Assembly (NCBI RefSeq): GCF_022832385.1
Contig: NZ_JALHLE010000001.1
Location: 181,753 to 245,752, forward strand
Source of the DNA: Novosphingobium album (ex Hu et al. 2023)
GTDB taxonomy: Bacteria > Pseudomonadota > Alphaproteobacteria > Sphingomonadales > Sphingomonadaceae
DNA: 64,000 nucleotides
Direction of reading: 5' to 3'
A program made the position numbers and the translations under genes. Below are positions 1 through 12,749 of the stretch, in pieces (position 1 is the stretch's first letter; every line of letters starts with the position of its first letter). The notes beneath the pieces are model-generated. The model did no database searches and had not been told where the DNA came from. It worked only from the letters and a program-made list of their open reading frames with translations.

Positions 1-62
1 CTTTTGATTTCCAATTTTCCACATGTTTTTCAAACAATTGACGGATATCCTCTAAATTCACA

Positions 63-94
63 TTAACTATCTTCGGATATTGGACATTAACGGT
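63..94 (+). promoter_or_regulatory. two TTAAC half-sites upstream of sciP
   Basis: Two TTAAC elements (63-67 and 87-91) lie 55-86 bp before the SciP start. They resemble CtrA half-sites (TTAACCAT-like), but the 24-bp spacing does not make the canonical TTAA-N7-TTAA full site. In Caulobacter, sciP is activated by CtrA, which makes the location plausible. This is inference only; no -35/-10 pair was assigned. Confidence 0.3.
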
Positions 95-148
95 TTTCGC
101 CAAGAATTGAGCATCAAGGGGGGTTGGTACTGATACAAAGGACCAGCC

Positions 149-451
149 ATGCTTCAATCTGATCTCGACCGGCCCGAGAAGGTTATCGGTCCACTGGGAG
201 AGGCGCTTGGGAAGGAAAACCTGCCTCCACCCAACACGTCCCGGTGGGTCGTGAGACGCAAAGCCGAAGTTGTCGCGGCCGTCAATGGCGGGCTTCTGAC
301 CATCGCCGAAGCCTGCGAGCGCTACAATCTCACTCTGGAAGAACTTGCATCCTGGCAACGTGCCATCGACCGCGAGGGCATGGCCGGCCTGCGCGCCACC
401 CGCGTGCAGCACTACCGCCAGGTTCACGAGCGGCAAGGACGCTATTCCTGA
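149..451 (+). CDS. sciP: SciP-type DUF1153 cell-cycle regulator
   Basis: A 100-residue protein with the DUF1153/SciP signature: a proline-rich LPPPNTSRWVVRRKAE segment at about residues 25-40, then a helix-turn-helix region (GGLLTIAEACERYNLTLEEL, about 47-66) and SWQRAIDREG. In Caulobacter, SciP is a small protein that restrains transcription driven by the master cell-cycle regulator CtrA, working through CtrA or DNA. The C-terminal tail (VQHYRQVHERQGRYS) is polar and less conserved. The ATG at 149 has an AAAGGA-like ribosome site upstream. The gene is convergent with ligA and stands alone. The family assignment is clear; the role in this organism is inferred from orthologues. Confidence 0.8.
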   Translation: MLQSDLDRPEKVIGPLGEALGKENLPPPNTSRWVVRRKAEVVAAVNGGLLTIAEACERYNLTLEELASWQRAIDREGMAGLRATRVQHYRQVHERQGRYS

Positions 452-488
452 CCTTTCCCGAAGAGGAGAGAACGGGCGGAAATTGCAG

Positions 489-3213
<2,725 letters not shown>

Positions 3214-3226
3214 CAGGTCACGCGCG

Positions 3227-3916
3227 TCAGGCGCGCTGCAGAATCGTCGCCATCATTTCGCTGCGAATCTCGAAGCCCAGCGACTGGTAAAGCCGGATCG
3301 CCCCTTCATTGGCGGCGTAGCTGTGCAGGAAGGGCACCTCGCCCTGCGCGGTGATGCCCGCCATGACGCGACGAATCAGCGTGGCGGCCATGCCCTGCCC
3401 GCGATACTCCGGCCAGGTGCACACCCCGCTGACTTCACAAAAGCCGGGTGCCGGGCGCATTCGCACGCCCGCCATGGCCGCCAGCCTGCCCTCGCGGAGA
3501 ATTCCGTAGTAGGCGCCGTAGCTCTGGGTGTTCGTGCTCCACGGGCCGGGCTGCGTAGCCAGGGCCAGATCGGACATCTGTGCAACGTAGTCGTCGCCCA
3601 GCAGCACTACCGGTTCGTCACCGGGATGCACCGGCGCCGGGTTGGCCGCAACCATCTGCACCAGTGCTGCCTTCTTCACCACCCGCGTTCCGGGCGGCAC
3701 CGGCCAATCGAGACTATCGACGAGCCAGATCTGGTCGTCAGGTCCGGTCAGAAGGGCCGCCAGCGCCGCCTGTGCCTCATCGCTGATGTCGCGCGCAGCG
3801 GCGAAGGGGCCATAGCCCGGATCGATCCGCACCGCCGCGCCGCTGGCCACCGCCAGAGAAGCCTGCCGTCCATTGAGCATGTTCCAGACCGGCCGGTCGA
3901 GCGGGTGCGCGCTCAC
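3227..3916 (-). CDS. GNAT family N-acetyltransferase
   Basis: A 229-residue acetyl-CoA-dependent acyltransferase. The C-terminal half carries the GNAT core: beta-4 strand SGVCTWPEY, then the acetyl-CoA binding loop RGQGMAATLIRRV (R-G-x-G-x-A type), and NEGAIRLYQSLGF near the end, which is typical of the FR47-like subgroup. The substrate cannot be deduced. The start is a GTG at 3916 whose GTGA overlaps the recN stop by four bases, so it is probably translationally coupled to recN. Confidence 0.85.
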   Translation of the reverse strand: MSAHPLDRPVWNMLNGRQASLAVASGAAVRIDPGYGPFAAARDISDEAQAALAALLTGPDDQIWLVDSLDWPVPPGTRVVKKAALVQMVAANPAPVHPGDEPVVLLGDDYVAQMSDLALATQPGPWSTNTQSYGAYYGILREGRLAAMAGVRMRPAPGFCEVSGVCTWPEYRGQGMAATLIRRVMAGITAQGEVPFLHSYAANEGAIRLYQSLGFEIRSEMMATILQRA

Positions 3917-5577
3917 ACGCCCTCCAGCAGCCGGTTCGCCTGCGCGCGCGCCTCGTCGGTCACTTCGGCACCCGAGAGCATGCGTGCGATCTCTTCCTTG
4001 CGTTCGGCAGAATCGAGCGGCGTCACCGAAGTGCGCGTGACCGTTCCTTCGCTGGACTTGGCGATCATGTAATGCCGGTTCCCCCGCGCCGCGACTTGCG
4101 GGCTATGCGTGACAGCCAGCAATTGCCCGGCGCTGGCTAGCCGCGCCAGACGTTCACCGATGGCGCTGGCGACCGCACCGCCCACGCCCCGGTCGATCTC
4201 GTCGAAGATCACGGTTGCGGCGCCTCCCTCTTCGGCGAGGGCCACCTTGAGCGCGAGGATGAAGCGCGAAAGCTCGCCGCCCGAGGCGATCTTGGCGAGC
4301 GGGGCGAAATCGGCGCCGGGATTGGTGCTGATGAGGAATTCCACCGCATCCATGCCCTGCGCGCCCCAGCGCTCCTCGGGCAGGCGCACCATAGACGTCT
4401 GGAAACGCGCGGCATCGAGCTTGAGCGGTGCCAGTTCGCCCGCCACGGCCGCATCAAGCCGCCTGGCTGCGGCCCGCCGAAGGTCGTGCAGCGCCTCGGC
4501 CTGCTCCCGATAGACCAGCGCCGCCTTGTCTGCTGCCTTTTCCAGCGCGGCGAGGTGCTCGGTTCCGCCCTCGATCGCATCGAGCGCAGCGCGCATCTCG
4601 TGCATTTTCGCGGGCAGATCGTCGACCTGGCAGCCGTGCTTGCGCGCCGCCGCGCGCAGATCGAACAGGCGCGTTTCAATACGGTCGAGTTCGGACGGAT
4701 CGAAGGCCAGCGCCTCGGCGGCACGTTCCAGCTTGTCCTCGGCCTCGCTCGCCTCGATCACCGCGCGGTCCAGCGCAGCCAGCGCCTCGGCCAGCAATTC
4801 ATGCTCGCCCGCGATCCGGTCGAGACGCCGCGCAGCACTGCGCAGATTCGCCAGCGCCGAATCGGAACCGGTCCACACGTGCTGCAGTGCGGAGAGATCG
4901 TCGGCGAGCTTCTCCCCCTTCTGCATCGCCGCACGGGCGAGCGCGAGTTGCTCTTCCTCGCCCTCCTCCGGCGCCAGCGTGGTGAGTTCGGCCAGATGCG
5001 CCAGCAGAAGGTCCTGATCCTCGGCCGCCCTGGCAACTTGCGCGCGTGCGGCGTCAAGCTCGTCGCGCGCTGCGCGCCAAGCTTTCCATGCCGTTTCCAC
5101 GCCAGCAACGTCACCGCCCGCGAACCGGTCGAGCAAAGCCCGGTGCCCGCGCGAATTCACGAGACCGCGATCGTCGTGCTGGCCATGGATCTCGACCAGT
5201 GCCGGGGCAATTTCACGCAACAGCGCCACGCCCACCGGCTGATCGTTGAGGAAGGCCTTCGAGCCGCCATCGGCCTTGAGCTGGCGCTTGAGAATCAGCG
5301 CTTCGCCCGGCTCGATCTCAAGCTCAGCCGCCTCTATGACGCCGCGTACGGCATCCGGCAGCGCGGAAAAATCGAAGCTGGCGGTCACGCTCGCACGGTC
5401 CTCGCCGCCGCGCACGAGACCACTATCGGCCCGGTTTCCAAGCACGAGTCCCAGAGCGTCGAGCAGGATCGACTTGCCCGCGCCGGTCTCACCGGTGAGG
5501 ACGCCCAGTCCCCCGGCAAAATCAAGGTCGAGCGCCTCGATCAGAACAATGTTTCGGATGGAAAGACGGCTGAGCAT
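3913..5577 (-). CDS. recN: DNA repair protein RecN
   Basis: An SMC-like ATPase of double-strand-break repair. The 554-residue chain shows Walker A GETGAGKS (residues 29-36), a central charged, alanine-rich coiled coil (about 150-350), the ABC signature ASGGELSRF, Walker B VIFDEID (about 454-460) and an AVTHSPQVAARG switch region. It begins with an ATG at 5577. The GNAT gene overlaps its stop by 4 bp. RecN is classically SOS-inducible in other bacteria; I did not find a convincing GAAC-N7-GAAC box in the roughly 200 bp upstream. Confidence 0.96.
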   Translation of the reverse strand: MLSRLSIRNIVLIEALDLDFAGGLGVLTGETGAGKSILLDALGLVLGNRADSGLVRGGEDRASVTASFDFSALPDAVRGVIEAAELEIEPGEALILKRQLKADGGSKAFLNDQPVGVALLREIAPALVEIHGQHDDRGLVNSRGHRALLDRFAGGDVAGVETAWKAWRAARDELDAARAQVARAAEDQDLLLAHLAELTTLAPEEGEEEQLALARAAMQKGEKLADDLSALQHVWTGSDSALANLRSAARRLDRIAGEHELLAEALAALDRAVIEASEAEDKLERAAEALAFDPSELDRIETRLFDLRAAARKHGCQVDDLPAKMHEMRAALDAIEGGTEHLAALEKAADKAALVYREQAEALHDLRRAAARRLDAAVAGELAPLKLDAARFQTSMVRLPEERWGAQGMDAVEFLISTNPGADFAPLAKIASGGELSRFILALKVALAEEGGAATVIFDEIDRGVGGAVASAIGERLARLASAGQLLAVTHSPQVAARGNRHYMIAKSSEGTVTRTSVTPLDSAERKEEIARMLSGAEVTDEARAQANRLLEGV

Positions 5578-5638
5578 GTTCGCGAAGCGTTCTAGCGAAG
5601 AGCAAGGCCGCCGTCACCCCGCTTCGCACGCTTCCTTT

Positions 5639-5660
5639 TGCCGCCCGGCACCGGGCGGCA
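5639..5660. terminator. perfect GC-rich hairpin between bamD and recN
   Basis: TGCCGCCC-GGCACC-GGGCGGCA forms a perfect 8-bp stem (extendable to 10) in the 205-bp gap between the same-strand genes bamD (upstream) and recN (downstream). No run of T follows on either strand, so it may be a weak terminator or an mRNA-processing/attenuation structure. Nothing else recognisable is seen in 5578-5782. Confidence 0.35.
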
Positions 5661-5782
5661 GGGTCGTTCAGATCAAGTAATCGGCAAACCGGACTACGCC
5701 AGCACCATGACAGCGCCAGTCGTAACCAGGCCCTGATCCATCAGATCCCGGTGCACCTCGGGAGGCGAGCCTCGATTTCAGG

Positions 5783-6580
5783 TCAGGCCGCGGCAGCTTC
5801 CGGTGCGTACTTCTTCATGAGCTTGTACGCGCGGGCATACCACTTGCTGCCCGGATAGTTCCTTTCCAGCACCGCCGCCGCTTTCTGGGCTTCCTCGGGA
5901 ACGCCCAGCGAGAGATAGCTTTCGACCAGCCGGAACAGCGCCTCGGGCGTGTGGCTGGTCGTCTGGAAGTTATCGACCACGTTGCGGAATCGCAGCGTCG
6001 CCGCCAGCCACTTGCCACTGTTCTCGTAGGAGCGGCCGATGGTCATTTCCTTGCCGGCCAGGTGATCGTTCACAAGGTCGAGCTTCAGCTTGGCATCGGA
6101 GGCATAGCTGGTGGTGGGGTAACGGCGGATGATGTCGGTCAGCGCCTGCTTGGCCTGCTCTGTCGTCTTCTGGTCGCGCGTAACGTCGCTGATCTGCTCG
6201 TAATAGCACATCGCGACGAGGTAATAGGCGTAAGGCGCATCCTTGTTGCCCGGATGGATCGACAGAAAACGCTGCGCGGACTGGATCGCCTTGTTGTAAT
6301 CGCGCGCGGCGTAATAGCTGAACGCGCTCATCAGCTGCGCACGGCGGGCCCAGGGCGAATAGGGATGCTGGCGCTCGACCTCGTCGAACAGCGCGGCTGC
6401 CTGCTTGGTCCGTCCCTGGTTCAGGCGCTCCTTCGCGGCCGCATAAAGCGTATCAACGTCGCGCGCGACGTAGGCAGTATCCTTGTTCTTCCCTCCCGCT
6501 CCGGCACAGCCGGCGGTAAGAACGAGTGCCCCGGTAGCGGCGGCAAGCAGGGCGGTCTTCAATCGCGAACGTTCGAGCAT
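5783..6580 (-). CDS. bamD: outer membrane assembly lipoprotein BamD
   Basis: Component of the BAM complex that inserts beta-barrel proteins into the outer membrane. The ATG at 6580 gives a lipoprotein signal peptide with lipobox LTAGC (Cys25); the frame is open to a TTG at 6616, but that would bury the signal. The mature part shows TPR-like helical repeats typical of BamD/YfiO: LYAAAKERLNQGRTKQAAALFDEVE, then HPYSPWARRAQLMSAFSYY and later YPTTSYASDAKLKL. Length is 265 aa, as expected. It is divergent from the CPA2 antiporter. The alanine-rich C-terminus (APEAAAA) is normal for sphingomonads. Confidence 0.93.
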   Translation of the reverse strand: MLERSRLKTALLAAATGALVLTAGCAGAGGKNKDTAYVARDVDTLYAAAKERLNQGRTKQAAALFDEVERQHPYSPWARRAQLMSAFSYYAARDYNKAIQSAQRFLSIHPGNKDAPYAYYLVAMCYYEQISDVTRDQKTTEQAKQALTDIIRRYPTTSYASDAKLKLDLVNDHLAGKEMTIGRSYENSGKWLAATLRFRNVVDNFQTTSHTPEALFRLVESYLSLGVPEEAQKAAAVLERNYPGSKWYARAYKLMKKYAPEAAAA

Positions 6581-6729
6581 GGCGGGGTCTATAGCCAGCA
6601 GGATGCTGAACGCCAAGTGAAGTTCGGCACCCTCTCCGCCGCTATCTCATGCGGACACCGGCCCGGCGACACGATTTGAAAGACTATTGGGCATTGTCTG
6701 TCCGACTCGCCATGCCATAGTGGCAGGAC

Positions 6730-8511
6730 ATGGCCGGCAGCACTGATCTCTATTCTCCCGTCCTGTCAGACGCCCTGGTGATTCTGGGCGCTGCGGGAAT
6801 CGTCATCCCGGTGTTCAACCGGTACCGCATCACCCCGGTTATCGGGTTCATCCTGGTGGGGCTTCTGGTGGGGCCGTTCGGTCTGGGCCGGCACGTGTTC
6901 GACCATCCCTGGCTGTCCTATGTGACGATCACCGATCCGGACGGGCTGGAAGTCTTTGCCGAGTTCGGCATCATACTGCTGCTGTTCTCGATCGGACTGG
7001 AACTGTCCTTCGCGCGCCTGTGGCAGATGCGGCGCATGGTATTCGGGCTCGGTTCGCTGGAACTGATCGTCATCGGCGCCTCGCTGACCTTCATTCTCGC
7101 AGCAATCGGCCAGGGCTTCGCCGGTGCCATGGCACTGGGTCTCGCGCTGGCGCTGTCGTCGACCGCGCTGGTGCTGAAAATCACCAATACCGCCACGCCT
7201 GTCGGCCGCGCCGCGCTCGCCATGCTGCTGTTCGAGGATATCGCGCTGGTGCCGATCATTTTCCTGCTCGGCGCTCTCGCCCCCCATGCCGACAGCAACA
7301 GCATGGGCAACCTGCTCCATACCCTGCTGTGGGGCAGCGGCGCGGTGATCGCCCTGCTGGTCTTCGGCCGCTACCTCCTGCCCCCGCTTTTCGCACAGGC
7401 CGCGCGCACCAAGAGCCCCGAACTGTTCCTCGCCGCCAGCCTGCTGGTGGTCATCCTCGCTTCGCTGGCCACCGCCGCCACCGGCCTTTCACCCATCGTC
7501 GGCGCGCTGGTGGCAGGCCTGCTGATCGCCGAGACCGAATACCATTCGGAAGTCGAGCAGATCACCGAGCCGTTCAAGGGTCTCGCCCTCGGGGTATTCC
7601 TGATCACCATCGGCATGAGCATCGATATCGAGGTCGTCTGGGAGAACCTCGGCTCGATCCTCGTCGCCACGGTGGGCGTGATCTGCCTCAAGGCAGTCGT
7701 CACCGGCGTGCTGCTGCGGCTGATGGGCGCGCGGCGCGGCACCGCGACCGAAACCGGCATCCTGATGTCGAGCCCGTCCGAAACGACGCTGATCGTGCTC
7801 AGTGCAGCCGCTTCGGCGCAGTTGATCCAGCCGGGCACCGCGCAGTTCTGGCAGATCGTCACTGCCATAGGGCTCACCGTCACGCCCCTCCTCTCGCTGA
7901 CAGGCAAGATCATGGCGCGCCGCGTGGATACGGTGGAAGCGCCGCACCAGCCCGCCGGAGACGACAGCCAGCCGCGTACCATCATCGTCGGTTTCGGGCG
8001 TGTCGGCCGTCTCGTCGCGGACATGCTCACCAAGCACGGCCGCCCCTACGTGGCCGTCGACAGCGACACGGATTTCGTCAGCGAAGGACGGCGGCAGGGC
8101 TACGCCGTCACCTTCGGCGATGCCGGGCGCGGCGACGCCATGCTGCGAATGGGTGCAGCCCATGCCGCCGCCGTGATCCTGACCATGGACGAACCCGTCA
8201 CCGCCCAGCGCATCGTGCGCAAGCTGCGCGTGCAGTTCCCGGACCTGCCGATCATCACCCGCGCCCGCGACGCCAGCCACGCCGCGCAGCTCTACCGCGC
8301 CGGAGCTACCCATGCCGTGCCCGAAACGCTGGAAAGTTCGCTGCAACTGTCCGAGGCCGTGCTGGTGGAAACCGGCGTGGCGATGGGCCCGGTAATCGCC
8401 TCGATCCACGAAAAGCGCGACGAATTCCGCGAGATGATCATGCAGGAAGGTGGATTGAAGGAAAAACCGGCGCTGCGCTCAGGCCAGTTGCGGGAGCCGG
8501 AACGGACGTAA
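6730..8511 (+). CDS. CPA2 family monovalent cation:proton antiporter with TrkA-N domain
   Basis: A 593-residue inner-membrane antiporter of the KefB/RosB/YbaL type. Residues about 12-390 are the Na/H-exchanger membrane domain, with 11-13 hydrophobic segments and the conserved VGFILVGLLVGPFGLG and LLFEDIALVPIIFL elements. A cytoplasmic TrkA-N (RCK) Rossmann domain begins near residue 416 (TIIVGFGRVGRLVADML) and carries a late acidic DSDTD nucleotide-binding end. It likely exchanges K+ or Na+ for protons under NAD(H) or thiol control. No separate KefF/KefG ancillary gene is adjacent. The ATG at 6730 follows a GGCAGGA ribosome site. Confidence 0.9.
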   Translation: MAGSTDLYSPVLSDALVILGAAGIVIPVFNRYRITPVIGFILVGLLVGPFGLGRHVFDHPWLSYVTITDPDGLEVFAEFGIILLLFSIGLELSFARLWQMRRMVFGLGSLELIVIGASLTFILAAIGQGFAGAMALGLALALSSTALVLKITNTATPVGRAALAMLLFEDIALVPIIFLLGALAPHADSNSMGNLLHTLLWGSGAVIALLVFGRYLLPPLFAQAARTKSPELFLAASLLVVILASLATAATGLSPIVGALVAGLLIAETEYHSEVEQITEPFKGLALGVFLITIGMSIDIEVVWENLGSILVATVGVICLKAVVTGVLLRLMGARRGTATETGILMSSPSETTLIVLSAAASAQLIQPGTAQFWQIVTAIGLTVTPLLSLTGKIMARRVDTVEAPHQPAGDDSQPRTIIVGFGRVGRLVADMLTKHGRPYVAVDSDTDFVSEGRRQGYAVTFGDAGRGDAMLRMGAAHAAAVILTMDEPVTAQRIVRKLRVQFPDLPIITRARDASHAAQLYRAGATHAVPETLESSLQLSEAVLVETGVAMGPVIASIHEKRDEFREMIMQEGGLKEKPALRSGQLREPERT

Positions 8512-8526
8512 TCCGGCTGCGTGCAG

Positions 8527-9459
8527 CTAGCCGTAGCGCGGCTCGAACACCGACCAGCCGGTCTTGTGCACCAGCCGCTCCAGCGCGAGCTGCCCGAGAT
8601 GCGAATTGCCGCTGGGATTGAGCCCCGGTGACCACACCGCAATGCTCGCAATCCCCGGCGCGACAGCCAGGATGCCGCCGCCCACGCCCGATTTTCCCGG
8701 CAGGCCTGTGCGATAGGCGAAATCGCCCGAATTGTCGTAGTGCCCGCAGCTCATCATCAGCGCATTGATACGCCGCGCCCGCCGGGGCGAGACGACCGAA
8801 TGCCCATCCGAGCGCCCGCCATCCATCAGGTAACGCCCGGCCATGGCCAGCTGGCGGCAACTCATCGCCAGCGCGCAGAAATGAAAATAGGTGCCCAGCA
8901 CCAGTTCCACCGGCGCATGGACATTTCCAAAGGCCCGCATGTAATTGGCGAGCGCCATGTTGCGAAAGCCGGTATCCTGCTCTGCGCGCGCCACGGCCTC
9001 GTCGATGACCACGTCCTCGTCTCCCGCCACCATGCGCACGAAGCGCAACAGCTGCCCGATCGCCTCGCGCGGCTGCGAGCGGCCAAGCAGCACGTCGCAC
9101 ACGACGATGGCCCCGGCATTGATGAAGGGATTGCGCGGAATACCGTGCTCACTTTCGAGCTGGACGATCGAATTGAACGCAGAGCCCGAAGGCTCGCGAC
9201 CGACCCGCTGCCAGAGTTGATCCCCCACTGCCCCCAGCGCCAGCGTCAGTGCGAAGACCTTGGAGATCGACTGGATCGAGAACGGCTCTTCGGCGTCACC
9301 GGCGGTGTGGACCGTGCCATCGTGCAGCACGACGGCGAGACCGAACTTGGTATCCGGCACGGCGGCCAGAGGCGGGATGTAGTCCGCCACCTTGCCGCGA
9401 TGCTCATGTGTGCGCATCTCTTCGGCGATTTCGGCGACGATGGTGGCGATGCCCGTCAT
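8527..9459 (-). CDS. glsA: glutaminase A
   Basis: Hydrolyses L-glutamine to glutamate and ammonia. The 310-residue sequence has the serine-dependent glutaminase motif SISK (catalytic Ser64, Lys67), the segments NSIVQLE and [11 protein letters not shown], the catalytic-loop region [11 protein letters not shown], and a C-terminal [12 protein letters not shown]. It belongs to the beta-lactamase/PBP fold superfamily but is a clear glutaminase. The ATG at 9459 overlaps the upstream membrane-protein stop by 4 bp, making glsA the last gene of an alaS-membrane protein-glsA run. Confidence 0.95.
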   Translation of the reverse strand: MTGIATIVAEIAEEMRTHEHRGKVADYIPPLAAVPDTKFGLAVVLHDGTVHTAGDAEEPFSIQSISKVFALTLALGAVGDQLWQRVGREPSGSAFNSIVQLESEHGIPRNPFINAGAIVVCDVLLGRSQPREAIGQLLRFVRMVAGDEDVVIDEAVARAEQDTGFRNMALANYMRAFGNVHAPVELVLGTYFHFCALAMSCRQLAMAGRYLMDGGRSDGHSVVSPRRARRINALMMSCGHYDNSGDFAYRTGLPGKSGVGGGILAVAPGIASIAVWSPGLNPSGNSHLGQLALERLVHKTGWSVFEPRYG

Positions 9460-9941
9460 TCATCACCTCGGGCAACAGCCTGCCAGGCTGACCAGCCTCC
9501 CATGACAAACCACAAAGCAAAGATGAGCCAAAATGCAAGAAATGGCAGAGTTACGACATCCAAAGGATAGAGGCCTGCTCGCCAAAGCGCCCAACCGGTC
9601 CCAAAAGCTGCAAGAACTGGCATGTTAGGGTGATAGACGGCTACCCCCGCGCGTGCTGCCAAGCGCCGGCGCATGCGCCTTTCGCTCGGCTCCGGAGCCC
9701 ACAACGAAAATGCAAATCTGGCGAAAAAATACAGCAAGCACAGCGCGACAAGCGGTGCCAAAAGTTCCAAGAGTGGAATGTAGTCGTTGAAGCAGTCGTC
9801 GAAGTTCCCGGCAAACACACGCCCTCGACAGACCACCGCGTGCTTTGCCGCCCCTCCGAACAAGGGCATGAACGAGGACACCAGCCAGAGGACGCAGCCC
9901 GTCAGAGCTCCGGCCTTCCGAGCGCCCTCGCCCAACCTCAT
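9456..9941 (-). CDS. uncharacterised membrane protein between alaS and glsA
   Basis: A 161-residue protein I do not recognise. It shows one hydrophobic N-terminal stretch ([19 protein letters not shown]), a Cys-containing loop ([15 protein letters not shown]) that would be periplasmic, a second membrane segment ([20 protein letters not shown]), a basic cytoplasmic stretch ([12 protein letters not shown]) and one or two C-terminal helices ([19 protein letters not shown]). It overlaps both neighbours by four bases (ATGA at each end), so it is a real translated gene even though its function is unknown. Confidence 0.7.
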   Translation of the reverse strand: MRLGEGARKAGALTGCVLWLVSSFMPLFGGAAKHAVVCRGRVFAGNFDDCFNDYIPLLELLAPLVALCLLYFFARFAFSLWAPEPSERRMRRRLAARAGVAVYHPNMPVLAAFGTGWALWRAGLYPLDVVTLPFLAFWLIFALWFVMGGWSAWQAVARGDE

Positions 9942-12583
9942 CCCGCCAGCACGCCCTTCACCGCCGCAATAGCCTCAGCGGCCTTGTCGCCGTCCGGCCC
10001 GCCGCCCTGCGCCATGTCAGGACGGCCACCGCCGCCCTTGCCGCCGAGCGCAGCCACGCCCGCACGGACCAGATCGACGGCGCTGGCCTTGTCCTTCAGG
10101 TCGTCGGTCACGGCAACCGCGATCGAGGCCTTGCCTTCGTTCACCGCGACGATCGCCGCGACGCCCGAACCCATGCGCTGCTTGGCCTGATCGAGCAACC
10201 CGCGCAGGTCCTTGGGATCCAGGCCGTCGAGCACCTGACCGGAGAAGGTCATGCCGTTCACCGTCTCGTCCGCCGGGCCGGAGGCGGCGCTGCCGCCGCC
10301 CAACGCCAGCGCTTTCTTCGCCTCGGCCAGTTCACGTTCGAGCTTCTTGCGCTCGTCCAGCAGTGCGGCGATGCGAGCTTCGACCTCTTCGGGATTGGTG
10401 CGCAGCAGGCCCGCGGCGTTCTTGAGCGCATCCTCGCGGCCGGTGAGCCACTGGCGCGCACCTTCGCCGGTCAGCGCCTCGACGCGGCGCACGCCCGAAC
10501 TGACCGCGCTTTCCGAGACGATGCGGAACACGCCAATGTCACCCGTGGCGCGCACGTGAGTGCCGCCGCACAGTTCGACCGAATAGGCGTGATCGCCTGC
10601 CTGACGGCCCATCGACAACACGCGGACTTCGTCGCCGTACTTCTCGCCGAAAAGCGCCATGGCGCCTGCCGCGATGGCGTCTTCCGGCGTCATCAGACGA
10701 GTGAGCACCGGCTCGTTGGCGCGCACTTCGGCGTTCACTTCCGCCTCGATCGCGGCGATATCCTCGGCGGAAAGCGCGGTGGGCTGAGAGAAGTCGAAGC
10801 GCAGGCGATCGGCCGAGACCATCGAGCCCTTCTGGGTGACGTGATCGCCCAGCCGGTTGCGCAGCGCCGCGTGCAGCAGGTGCGTAGCCGAGTGGTTGGC
10901 GCGGATCGCATCGCGGCGTTCGACGTCAACCACCAGATTGACCACATCGCCCGTCTTGATCGTGCCCTCTTCGACCGTGCCGCTCATTGCGTGCAGGCGG
11001 CCGAGCGGCTTGGCGGTGTCGGCAATGGTGATTTTGAGGCCCTTGCCGGTAATCGTGCCGGCATCGCCGACCTGACCGCCCGATTCGCCATAGAACGGGG
11101 TCTGGTTGGTAAGCACGGTCACGGCGTCGCCAGCCTTGGCGCTCTCGACTTCCTTGCCGTCCACGACCAGCGCCACGACGCGACCTTCGCCGCTGGTCGA
11201 GGTGTAGCCGGTGAACTCGCTGGCACCTTCGCGCTCGGCGATGTCGAACCAGACTTCGCTGTCGGCGGCCTGCCCCGACCCCTTCCACGCGGCGCGCGCG
11301 GCAGCCTTCTGCTGAGCCATGGCAGCGTCGAAGCCGTCCTTGTCGACCGAAATGCCGCGCGGGCGCAGGGCATCTTCGGTGAGGTCGTAAGGGAACCCGT
11401 AAGTGTCGTAGAGCTTGAACGCGGTCTCGCCGGGAAGCCGGGCGCCCTCGCCCATCTCGGCGGTCGCTTCATCAAGCAGTTTGAGGCCATTCGAGAGTGT
11501 GCGGCGGAACTGAACTTCCTCGCGCTCCAGCGTTTCCTCGATCAGCGGCTGCGCGCGGCCGAGCTCGGGATAGGCCTGCCCCATCTCGGCGACCAGCGCG
11601 GGCACCAGGCGGTGCATCAGCGGGTCCTTCGCGCCCAAGAGGTGCGCGTGGCGCATCGCGCGGCGCATGATGCGGCGCAGGACGTAGCCGCGGCCCTCGT
11701 TCGAGGGGAGCACGCCATCGGCGAGCAGGAAGCTGGTCGAGCGCAAATGGTCGGCAATGACACGGTGGCTGGCCTGCGTCGCACCCTCGGCCTTGACGCC
11801 GGTGAGGCTTTCCGAGGCCGCGATCAGCGCCTTGAAGGTGTCGATGTCGTAGTTTTCATGCACGCCCTGCATGACTGCCGAGATACGCTCGAGGCCCATT
11901 CCGGTATCGATCGAGGGCTTGGGCAGTTCGCCGATAATCTCGCCCGCGGCCTGCTCGAACTGCATGAACACGAGGTTCCAGATCTCGATGAAGCGGTCGC
12001 CGTCCTCTTCCGGCGATCCCGGAGGGCCGCCCCAGATGTGATCCCCGTGATCGAAGAAGATTTCCGAGCACGGGCCGCACGGGCCGTCATCACCCATCGC
12101 CCAGAAGTTGTCCTTGGTCGGAATGCGGATGATCTTCTCGTCGGGGAGCCCCGCGATCTTCTTCCACAGGTCGAAGGCTTCATCATCGGTGTGATAGACG
12201 GTGACGAGCAGCTTTTCGACCGGGAGCGCCCACTCCTTCGTCAGCAGGGTCCAGGCATGGGTGATCGCCTGTTCCTTGAAGTAGTCGCCGAAGGAGAAAT
12301 TCCCCAGCATCTCGAAGAAGGTGTGGTGGCGCGCGGTATAGCCGACGTTGTCGAGATCGTTATGCTTGCCGCCCGCGCGCACGCACTTCTGCGAGGAGGT
12401 GGCGCGCGGTGTGGCAGGGGTCTCGAGGCCCGTGAAGACGTTCTTGAACGGGACCATCCCCGCGTTCACGAACATCAGCGTCGGATCGTTATAGGGCACG
12501 AGCGGCGCGGACTGCACCACGTCATGGCCCTGCGAGCCGAAGTAATCGAGGAAGGACCGGCGGATCTCGTTCGTCGTCTGCAT
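9938..12583 (-). CDS. alaS: alanine--tRNA ligase
   Basis: Charges tRNA-Ala. The 881-residue protein has the class II catalytic core ([23 protein letters not shown]), the editing domain with [12 protein letters not shown] and the zinc/editing motif CGGTHV, a coiled-coil linker ([12 protein letters not shown]), and the C-terminal glycine-rich DHHA1-type C-Ala domain ([16 protein letters not shown]). I start at the ATG at 12583 ([15 protein letters not shown]), the conserved N-terminus; the frame is open 12 codons further upstream but without family support. Its stop overlaps the next gene by 4 bp. Confidence 0.97.
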   Translation of the reverse strand: MQTTNEIRRSFLDYFGSQGHDVVQSAPLVPYNDPTLMFVNAGMVPFKNVFTGLETPATPRATSSQKCVRAGGKHNDLDNVGYTARHHTFFEMLGNFSFGDYFKEQAITHAWTLLTKEWALPVEKLLVTVYHTDDEAFDLWKKIAGLPDEKIIRIPTKDNFWAMGDDGPCGPCSEIFFDHGDHIWGGPPGSPEEDGDRFIEIWNLVFMQFEQAAGEIIGELPKPSIDTGMGLERISAVMQGVHENYDIDTFKALIAASESLTGVKAEGATQASHRVIADHLRSTSFLLADGVLPSNEGRGYVLRRIMRRAMRHAHLLGAKDPLMHRLVPALVAEMGQAYPELGRAQPLIEETLEREEVQFRRTLSNGLKLLDEATAEMGEGARLPGETAFKLYDTYGFPYDLTEDALRPRGISVDKDGFDAAMAQQKAAARAAWKGSGQAADSEVWFDIAEREGASEFTGYTSTSGEGRVVALVVDGKEVESAKAGDAVTVLTNQTPFYGESGGQVGDAGTITGKGLKITIADTAKPLGRLHAMSGTVEEGTIKTGDVVNLVVDVERRDAIRANHSATHLLHAALRNRLGDHVTQKGSMVSADRLRFDFSQPTALSAEDIAAIEAEVNAEVRANEPVLTRLMTPEDAIAAGAMALFGEKYGDEVRVLSMGRQAGDHAYSVELCGGTHVRATGDIGVFRIVSESAVSSGVRRVEALTGEGARQWLTGREDALKNAAGLLRTNPEEVEARIAALLDERKKLERELAEAKKALALGGGSAASGPADETVNGMTFSGQVLDGLDPKDLRGLLDQAKQRMGSGVAAIVAVNEGKASIAVAVTDDLKDKASAVDLVRAGVAALGGKGGGGRPDMAQGGGPDGDKAAEAIAAVKGVLAG

Positions 12584-12749
12584 TCTGGCGCCGATAAGGC
12601 ACGCGCGCGAGGTCGGCAAGCTACAAGCTGCGGTCAGAGTGTTCGGGAATTGCGATGGATCGTGTCACGCCCGCACGAGCTGCGACATTTCGGCACTGGC
12701 ATGTCATCCCAACCTCATGCACGACGACCATCATGAGGGGAGCGCGCGC

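Noticed and set aside
10556..12736. 726-codon open frame opposite alaS
   Set aside because: Antisense shadow of a high-GC gene; the sense strand has every alaS motif.
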